The translations under genes and the position numbers were made by a program. A stretch of 64,000 bases of DNA, from NCBI RefSeq assembly GCF_033807715.1, contig NC_084599.1, positions 34,058,750 through 34,122,749 on the forward strand, read 5' to 3'. Shown piece by piece: positions 55,613-64,000 of this stretch. The notes beneath the pieces were generated by a model. That model was not told the DNA's origin, ran no database searches, and saw nothing but the letters and a program-made list of their open reading frames with translations. Position 1 is the stretch's first letter; every line of letters starts with the position of its first letter. This DNA comes from Cololabis saira (taxonomy: Eukaryota; Chordata; Actinopteri; Beloniformes; Belonidae).

Positions 55613-56220
55613 ACGTATTAAAAATGTAAATGCACTCAATTGTAGCCAAAAGGCTCATTTCCATTGGCAGTCCCGCTGCCAGAAGGAAAACAAGGCGTAG
55701 TAATAAAAGCAACAAATTACAGTAAAAACAAATACATGTCATAGGTACAATATTTAGAAAACAACAGTACACATAACTCCTCCCCTCACACACACACACG
55801 CTACACAGGAATGTATATACATCCCCCAATCAAACAAGGCCAGTATTTATTCGTATCAACAAACATACATTTCACACCAAAAACAAGCATAAAGACCATG
55901 CACTACACGTAAATCAGGGATAAGGGTGTCGACAAATTTGGCTGTCAATTAGCCATTTCTTTAGATTTCTCTTAAATGAGCTGTATGAGATGGACTCTTA
56001 TGTTTTGAGGGGTTGTATTCCACTCATTAGCTGCCCTGTAGGTAAAAACTGATTGACCAAATACAGTTTTCCTGAATGGGATCTCACAATCACCTCTAGC
56101 AGCCCCTCTGGTGACACTTGTTGAGGGTGATCTAAACTTTATAAGGCTAGAGTGGCGGCGGAGCATACAGGCAAAAAACACCCTCTTTATGTTTATGCAC
56201 AGCTGAACTGAATGGGGGGA
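55613..56220 (-). mobile_element. LINE 3' fragment
   Basis: Reverse strand 56181-55972 reads an RT-tail peptide (GDCEIPFRKTVFGQSVFTYR, AANEWNTTP). It is followed by GGCAGCGGGACTGCCAATGG and an AT-rich 3' end. Confidence 0.6.
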
Positions 56221-57930
56221 TACTTAGGTCACATCTAACAAAATACTTAAATATTTTACTTCACAACCTTTAGTCCCAATCATTGCCAACAAACAATTTC
56301 TGAATCCCTCAGAGAGACTTCTGCAACTGCCAACAGGTATCTGGAGCCACGTTTTGGCTCTAACTGCTGCAGTTGTCTCATGCTTGAAGTATTTTTCACA
56401 TCTTTCCAAAAATGTTCAACCGGTTTCAGATCAGGGCTGACAGAGAAACCTAATGTTTTTTCAGTTACTATGTTGTTGGAGGGCCAATGACGTGGGGCTT
56501 AGCTTTCTGGGCTGCAGGTTTCACTCCTGGATGTTCTGAATCTTCATTGTGGACTGCACAAATACAAGTCTCCATTTTATATTTGTTTCTATCTTTCTCT
56601 ATCTAATGAGCTCCACAGAACATCTGCTTTTACAGTGAACTATATGAGAAACAGGAGAGGAAAAAAGGCATTAAGCAAAAGAAAATACAAAGGGATTAGG
56701 GAAGTAAGCCAGGTAATTCATATAAGACACTAGAATAATCTGTTCAATCAGATCTGCCAGAATAAGAGAAACAAAGCAGCCGCCGGCCAAACAAAGCAAC
56801 TGTGGTACTATATTTATCTTAAAATAGGTGCGTGGCTCTAAAATAATTCTTCAAAAGACATTCCTAGTGTTGAGCAGTCCAGGGACATTCAATATATATT
56901 TTTTGTAAAGTATCATTTGAGACCCAGTGGACCAAAGTGGCTAAACGCTTGACTTGTTAAAACCAGTGACTGGCTAATGAGGCTAGAACAAATTCATGTT
57001 TTTTCATCATCTAAGCCACCACCTCATGTATTACCAGTGACACCCAAAACGTACAATTTCCTAAAATCAGTAGCGGAAAGATAAGCCATGACAGAGCATT
57101 AACCAAAACATTGGTGACAAAAAGAGGCTTAATTTAACACTTTAAAGAACACAAGTAGCACACGTGTGAAAACAGCTTAACCGCTTTTTTTTCCTTTAAA
57201 GATATCAACGAAAATGTGTCATTATATAGTAATTGAAGGATAAAACACACAGAGATGCATCACCACATGTATCAAATTGTTAGCGCATGAGGTTGGGTAA
57301 CAAGTTGGGTGAAAGATTATTAATAAAAGTAATCATACTCCGTTCTGAAGCCAGTAAGCACTGACACCTTTATCTTCTCACCTTGATACAGCGTCAGTTA
57401 ACATAGCATAATATCAGACATATATCAGTCCACATCAATAAAGTATCATTTCCACTACATATTAGCAGGTTAGCACGTTATGAAATAAAGAAATATGAAC
57501 AGAAAAACATGTGGCCATCCAAAACAGCAGTTCCCAAACTTAAAAATGTGTGTTAAAAGAATGCTGGCAAATATGCCTTTGTTTCTACTGAAACAAACTT
57601 TTAGTATCAAATTCAAAATGAACAGCCATTTAAAAAATAAGTACATATAATAAGCATTAGCAACTAGTCCAATTCTTGTAATATGTGGAAGTAAAAATGT
57701 TGAAACAACCTTTAACTTAACTATAATCATTTCAAAAACAGATGTAAGATCCATCCAAGTGTATTTAACCTTGCCCTTTTGTAAGCAAATCATATTTACC
57801 TTCCAGTTCAAGATTAACCAGCTAGAAAAGATAGTTCAGTAGTTAGATCAATCATATACAATTCTACATACAGACAATAACTAATCAGTTTTATCAACTG
57901 GTAGAACTCACTACAAAAATAAAAGCCCAT
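56221..57930 (-). other. jak1 5' intron, nothing resolved
   Basis: AT-rich. A stretch near 56390-56460 looks like transposon debris but has no usable ends. Confidence 0.35.
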
Positions 57931-57942
57931 AGTTTGAGTTGG

Positions 57943-58906
57943 TGGTTCCCGGTGCATGTTGGACTCCGGCAGGGCTGCCCTTTGTCACCGGTTCTGTTCA
58001 TAATTTTTATGGACAGGATTTCTAGGCATAGCCAGGGGCCGGAGGGGATCCGGTTTGGGAACCTCAGGATTTCGTCTCTGCTTTTTGCAGATGATGTTGT
58101 CCTGTTGGCTTCATCGGACCGGGACCTTCAGCATGTGCTGGGGCGGTTTGAGGACGAGTGCGACGCGGAAGGGATGAGAATCAGCACCTCCAAAACCGAA
58201 GCCATGGTTCTCCACCGGGAAAGGGTGGCGTGCCTTCTCCGGGTGGGTGGAAAAGTCCTGCCTCAGGTGGAGGAGTTCAAGTATCTCGGGGTCTTGTTCA
58301 CGAGTGAGGGAACGATGGAGCGTGAGATTGACAGACGGATCGGTGCAGCGTCCGCAGTTATGCGGTCGATGTACCGGACCGTCGTGGTGAAGAAGGAGCT
58401 GAGTCGAAAGGCGAAGTTCTCGATTTACCGGTCAATCTACGCACCTACCCTCACCTATGGTCATGAACTTTGGGTAGTGACCAAAAGGACGAGATCGCGG
58501 ATACAAGCGGCCGAGATGAGTTTCCTCCGCAGGGTGGCTGGACGCTCCCTTAGAGATAGGGTGAGGAGTTCGGTCACCCGGGAGGAGCTCGGAGTCGAGC
58601 CGCTGCTCCTTCACATTGAGAGGAGTCAGCTGAGGTGGCTTGGGCATCTGTACCGGATGCCTCCTGGACGCCTCCCTAGGGAGGTGTTCCAGGCATGTCC
58701 CACCGGGAGGAGACCCCGGGGAAGACCCAGGACACGCTGGAGAGACTATGTCTCTCGGCTGGCCTGGGAACGCCTCGGACTCCCCTCAAAAGAGCTGGAG
58801 GAAGAGCATGAGGAAGTGTCTGGGGTGAAGGAAGTCTGGGCATCTCTGTTGAGACTGCTGCCCCCGCGACCCGGGAAAGGATAAGTGGCGGAAAATGGAT
58901 GGATGG
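57943..58906 (+). mobile_element. Young 5'-truncated LINE with intact RT C-terminus
   Basis: An uninterrupted frame (to stop at 58884) runs GLRQGCPLSPVLFIIFMDRI, the catalytic FADD box in SSLLFADDVVLLASS, EEFKYLGVLFTSEGTMEREI, TLTYGHELWVV and RWLGHLYRMPPGRLPREVF. It ends in (GGAT)n. A perfect 12-bp direct repeat AGTTTGAGTTGG flanks it (57931-57942, 58907-58918). The N-terminal RT and endonuclease are absent. GC-rich compared with surroundings. Confidence 0.92.
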
Positions 58907-59355
58907 AGTTTGAGTTGGATACAATTAAAGCTATCAATAATATCAGCGCATTATTTCACTTACATTTGACCACAACCACAAAATATTTTTACAAGTATAA
59001 CCAGCCAAGATTATCCCCATCAAATACTAAAAGCTTACCCAAGCTAATAACAAACCGTATTATTATTCGATTCATAAATTATCGAAGAAAAATTATATTT
59101 TTCAAAAACTCCTATTTTTCCTCCTTCATTCTGCTTTTAATTTTTAAGTACATGGTAATATAAATATCTCCAAGGTTGTTTTTTTTGTCTTCAGTATACA
59201 TATTCATATTAAATACACAATATGCTGCATATAACACATTATATAGACTTAAACATATACCAGGATATTAAGAAAATTAGCAAATTTAGCAAATAAATAA
59301 ATACAATTTCACACATGATTAACTCTTAATGTTTTACTCTAGTCTACTTTAGTTT

Positions 59356-59632
59356 GATATGGGGTAGGTGGCTCAGTTGGTAGAACGTTCACCCATGAAC
59401 CTAAAGGTCAGTGGTTCGAGCCCTAGTTCCTCCTGTGTCCACTAAAGTGTCCTTGGGCAAGACACTGAATCCGCATTTGCTCCCGGTTGTCAGGCAAGTG
59501 CCGTTGTATGGCAGGTCCACAGACAACCGGTGTGTGAATGTGTGTGTGGGTGAATGTCTACAATGTAACCTGCTTTGGGGCTGTAGGAGCGCAGCGGGAA
59601 AGCGCTATATAAGTGTTACCATTTAAGAGGAC
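59356..59632 (+). mobile_element. tRNA-derived SINE
   Basis: tRNA-like head with A box GGTGGCTCAGTTGGTAGAAC and B box GGTTCGAGCCC, then TTGGGCAAGACACTGAATCC and a tail GCGCTATATAAGTG. Not a functional tRNA gene because the fused tail marks a SINE. Confidence 0.85.
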
Positions 59633-59639
59633 AGCTTTG

Positions 59640-61089
59640 TTACCATGTTACCATTTATACAGCTTTGCTGTGCTTTTAAGTGTATGAGTTTGTTTTTTTT
59701 ATTACAAGTGTGTGTGAGGTGTTTCTTTAAAAAGACTTGCGTTACATTGGTGAATAAATTGCTATTTCTCCAAACTAACATTCAGGCCTAAACACCAGGC
59801 CAACAAGAATGTGAAAAACAATGACAACGTTCCTCTGAAATGCCAAATACGACACGAGTGAAATACTAAACCTAATCAATCCCACTTGGCACAATAATGG
59901 CTGCCACTCTGAAAACCTAACGCCTACAACCACCCACACAAACACACACGTTTTTTTGTGCTTTATTTTTTTCATTAACCTGCAGATTCATTTCTTAACA
60001 AGTTGTTACATCAACACATTGGTTGAACACCGGCACCACAAGGTGATTGTTCTTTTTTGTTGTTGTTGTCCACTGAACTATTACTCTTGTATAAGCAAAG
60101 AAAAAACTTATAATGGAGGAAAGAAAACAAAACTTTTCTACTTTTTTGCAGTGTGCTTTTATAGAGGACTTAGGCAATACACCAATTAACAGATCAACTC
60201 TCTATTGATTATTCAACTTATTGACTAAGTTAATTACCTGGTATGTTTTAACTATAAAGCTCCCTTTTTTTCAAATTATTACTACTAATTCAATGTTCAT
60301 CTTGCGTCTCCGTTTTCTTCACATTACATCAAAACAGTTGCAAAACCACTTAAATGAAAGTGTGGTGAAAAAATATGATGCTAAAGCATTGGCGTTGCAG
60401 AGCCCACTTTTCTTTTCTTTTTTTTTTTTGTAAATCGCATGAAAAGGTCAATATGTGATAACCAGAGTCATCTAAATACCAGAGAGTGGGCCTCCATCTT
60501 TCCTCCTACTAAAATCTGATGTAATTATCAAAAATCTTCATCTTTCAAGCTCCAAAAGACATCTAAGTACATTCACAGAAACTAGAAAGAAGAGGACAGC
60601 TTTGAAAAGCTGTGACAAACAATGTCCTTTCATGGTTTGAGATGGAACGAATAAGTGATGGTTAGGCTCAAAACTAAAGTCAACCTTACGGAAGCTAAAC
60701 CACTCACCTTCTTTAATAATGTAAATGTTTTATGTTAACTATCCAATTCCAAATAGTAATCGTAATATTTTCCTTTCTCATGGATTTATGTCTTCTTCCT
60801 GATTTATTCAACTCAATGTATCACAAGTAAACAGACGGAAGCTGTGGGAAAGACCCTGTTTTTTGGTTGTTTTTTTTAACCAAAGATTATTGTTTAATTA
60901 GCCCTTCAATCCGAACCCAACACAGCAAATACTGTTAAATCTCACAAATACAAAATAAAATTTTCCCTTAAAAAAAAAAAAAAAAAAAGTTTAAAAGAAA
61001 AGATAGATAAATAATAATAAAAACAAAAGAAAAATGTTTACAAAAATAGTCACGCAATTAATTTTTAGGGTATGTTATTGGATTGTCCG

Positions 61090-61090
<1 letters not shown>
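59640..61090 (-). other. jak1 5' intron, nothing recognised
   Basis: AT-rich, short homopolymer runs only. Confidence 0.4.
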
Positions 61091-61169
<79 letters not shown>

Positions 61170-61170
61170 C
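61091..61170 (+). repeat. (TG)n(TA)n microsatellite
   Basis: TG run then TA run, just upstream of two palindromes. Confidence 0.97.
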
Positions 61171-61226
61171 ATATACATATCAAAAAATAAAACATACATA
61201 GACATATATGTATACACACAGTATGT

Positions 61227-61313
61227 AAAAATATGTATTTCACTATTGAGTCCAATAATAATAATTATATTATCATTATTATTATTGGACTCAATAGTGA
61301 AATACATATTTTT
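61227..61313 (+). repeat. Perfect 39-bp inverted repeat, 9-base loop
   Basis: 61227-61265 is the exact inverse complement of 61275-61313. It includes CACTATTGAGTCCAATAATA. Confidence 0.95.
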
Positions 61314-61320
61314 AATATGT

Positions 61321-61354
61321 ATGAAATTATTAGTATTAATACTAATAATTTCAT
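61321..61354 (+). repeat. Perfect 34-bp palindrome
   Basis: ATGAAATTATTAGTATT followed directly by its inverse complement, 7 bases after the previous hairpin. Confidence 0.95.
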
Positions 61355-62138
61355 CCACACTTGAGAGAGAAGCCTGGGGAACCCCAGGGAAGAAAAGGAA
61401 GGCAACAGGCGAGATGAACATGTTTATATTCACAGTTTCCCTTCATTAAAACTTGTAAATGATGTAATGATGTTTCATTATGGCTGTTTTTTAAGCATGT
61501 TGGTCCCAGCACAATAAGGTGCAGCCCCCACATCCACAGAGGGTCTGGTATCACTGATATCTAATTACTAAGAGAATCACTCCAGTACAGTGACCACTTC
61601 AATCATCTGAATTTAATTCACTTTCGTTTTTGTTGTTGGGTTTTTTTTAGGGTTTTTTTTTTATTGTTGTTGTTGTTGTTCTTTTTTTTTAGCTTTACAC
61701 TTTCTCAACTTCCCCTTGTCCATAAAGCAAAGACAATATGGCTTAAATTTGAAGGCAAATATATTATTAGTACAGTTTACTCACTTGCATAAATCCTGAA
61801 AAAGCATTTTTGTTAGTCTTTACTTCATTAAGCAGGCTGTTTTGTGAGGGCATAGGGGAACCCCAGATTACAACGGATTATCCATCATATAATCCAATAA
61901 TGATCTTGTATAGATTTTATAAATTGTCTTATGTCTTAGAATAAATAAAATGACATTTAATCCACGTCTCGCTGCGTCTACTGCGCCACAGTTGCGCAGT
62001 AGCAGGATAGGAAATGTGGTCACATTTAACAGGTTAAAGTACACAGCCACAGGGGATATCGTAAACGATATATGCATTCTGACTAGACTTAAGGGGCTGA
62101 TTAAGACAAAAACCTTTAATAAAGAGTTATTTCCTCAC

Positions 62139-62460
62139 CAAGCAAGCGTCGCCAGACAGCTGGCAAGTTACTTCCGTTTCGTTTCAGAGCATCAGATATC
62201 TTCGCTTAGTTGGCGGTTTTTACGTGTCTTATTGTCGTCGGTTTGATGTCAAAACTTCCTTGAAAACACGGGTTTTATCCAAGCGTTAATTCCACAGCTT
62301 TTTGTGATGTTAAAAAGAAGCCTAATCGGAAAGAAAGTGCCTTCTGTTGCTGCCGTCCCTTCCTGACAAGTAATGTCCCCTTCCCGAAAGCGACGCAGCG
62401 GGCGTCTGCAGAATCTGACAGCTGATTGGCTGAGGGGCCTGTCAATCAACTCAAAGATAT
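62139..62460 (-). promoter_or_regulatory. jak1: Candidate jak1 promoter and 5' noncoding exon
   Basis: GC-rich, CpG-containing island in AT-rich DNA, 11.7 kb upstream of the coding start. On the reverse strand it has CAGCCAATC (CCAAT box, near 62424-62434), an ETS-like ACGGAAGTAA and an IRF-core AAACGAAA near 62170-62188, and a strong donor CTTG|GTGAGG with exon end at 62139. No in-window coding exon lies upstream of 50477, so a noncoding first exon is expected here. The transcription start cannot be fixed from sequence alone. Confidence 0.5.
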
Positions 62461-62666
62461 TAACCCTTTAGATGGAGGCAAAACTGCTGCTTTCTTTTTC
62501 TAATTACTAATCTAAACAAATAGCTAACGTAATTGAAGGAATTTGGAGAGATGTAATTGACTTCATCCAATGTATGTTTTGTATTGTATCTGCTTATTTA
62601 CTTGATGCCAGACTTTGTATTGTTCATGGTCAATGTTCTGACTGTGTTTAAAATCTTAAAATAAAG

Positions 62667-62815
<149 letters not shown>

Positions 62816-62879
62816 TTTCATACCAGGTTTTTCATTTGGGAAATATAAGTTTATTTTTATATACATCATGTCATAATTT

Positions 62880-63003
62880 ATTATTTCCCTTTGATTTTGA
62901 CTGTTTATTTGTATTCTTTTTTTGTTTTGTGAAATAGTTTTTTTTGTTTTTTGTTTTTTTTTTTCCTGTATGCTCGAAATAAAGATTTAAATCAATCAAT
63001 CAA
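62880..63003 (+). mobile_element. LINE 3' tail in unit A
   Basis: GCTCGAAATAAAGATTTAAATC plus (AATC)n, absent from unit B, so inserted after the duplication. Confidence 0.55.
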
Positions 63004-64000
63004 TAACTGCATGTATACAAGTAGATATTAGCCAGTTGCAAATTTACAAACAAAAAATAACAAAGCTTTTTAAACTAAGGCATGATTCTGAGTAATACAA
63101 CTGGGATTTTTAAGGGGATATACATTTTTCTTTTTTGGGGGGGGGGGGTCACCATCATTTTACCAATGATTTAATAAAAAACATGACATAAAATATAACA
63201 TAAAGCTTTAGATTGAGGCAAAACTGCACTTTTTTATTCCCAGTGCTGCTTTCTTTCTAATGTATACAAAAAGCTAACATAATTGAAGGAATATTTGGAG
63301 AGAGGTAATGTCTTACTTAGTTTTATTTCATTTCATTTAACTTACTGTCATATTTATGTTACTATGCAATATCCTACGGACTTCATTCTTGTAATGTATC
63401 TGCTTATTTTCTTGATGCAAGACTTTGTATTGTTCAAGGTCAATGTTATGACTCACTGTGTTTAAAATCTTAAAATAAAGGTTTGAAAGAAGAAGAAAAA
63501 GGTGTTGCTTTCTTTCTTTCTTTTTTCCATACCAGGTTTTCATTCTGGCCAGCATCAAAAAATGTCCAACAATAGAAATATAAGTTTATTTTTATATACA
63601 TCATGTCATAACTGCATGTATCCAATTAGATATTAGCCAGTTGCAAATTTACAAACCAAAAATAACAAAGCTTCTTACTAAGGCATAATTCTGAGTAATA
63701 CAACTGGGATTTTTAAGTTGATATAGGCTACATGTCTTTTTGTTGTTTTTTTTCACCATCGTTTTGCAATGAAAATGTACTAAAGCCATGTTTTCTGTCA
63801 ATCTATCAAAATTTGTAATTCACAAATATCTTGACTTTTGTAGATTCATTCTGAAGTCAAATTGTATCTTTTTTTTGTTCAGAAAAAACATTATATAACA
63901 TTATATTCCTGAAAATATGTTTTTTGTTTGTTTGTTTTATTTATTTATGAATGCTTTTCTTTTTAAATAGTTCTGTAAAAACTGACTGTTGGGTTAAAGA

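Noticed and set aside
59358..59430. Possible tRNA gene
   Set aside because: A and B boxes are present, but the unit continues into a SINE body and tail and the cloverleaf is not convincing.

Overview
This is a vertebrate nuclear window, almost certainly from a teleost (probably percomorph) fish. It has intron-rich genes with GT-AG splice sites, long microsatellites, and a dense set of fish-type repeats: hAT MITEs with 8-bp target-site duplications (TSDs), TTAA-target MITEs, Harbinger-like palindromes, L2/Rex-like LINE tails and a tRNA-derived SINE. There is no bacterial-type gene, operon or CRISPR array. Two protein-coding genes are present, in tail-to-tail orientation. On the + strand, 332-11227 carries the last five coding exons of a Tyr/Gln-rich protein whose C-terminus resembles the raver family (PTB-binding RNA-binding proteins). 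Its 3' UTR may run to a poly(A) signal at 18766. On the - strand, 50456 down to 19895 carries a complete Janus kinase 1 gene, jak1. I could splice 24 coding exons into one uninterrupted 1169-codon frame (plus stop) with every exon phase matching. The protein has FERM, SH2, pseudokinase (JH2) and tyrosine kinase (JH1) domains in order. A GC-rich segment with CCAAT boxes and a good splice donor at 62139-62460 is a candidate jak1 promoter and first exon. Human RAVER2 and JAK1 are also convergent neighbours, which supports both calls. Layout: 1-11227 raver-like exons, with introns carrying a (CA)n tract, a pyrimidine-rich element, an LINE broken by a hAT element, and a four-level nested insertion at 8352-10295. 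11228-18790 is the probable long 3' UTR. 19005-19894 is the jak1 3' UTR. 19895-50477 is jak1, with introns full of DNA transposons. 50478-62139 is the probable jak1 5' intron, holding more hAT elements, a fresh LINE insertion with intact TSD, a SINE and two near-perfect palindromes. 62470-63730 is a tandem duplication upstream of the promoter. Functionally, jak1 would act at the inner face of the plasma membrane on class I/II cytokine receptors to activate STATs. The raver-like protein would act in nuclear RNA processing. Nothing links the two beyond conserved adjacency. The best material for a second look is the transposon structure: exact TSDs, an internal empty-site comparison that proves TTAA insertion, a pyrimidine element whose two arms co-vary between copies, and several insertions placed within tens of bases of splice sites.
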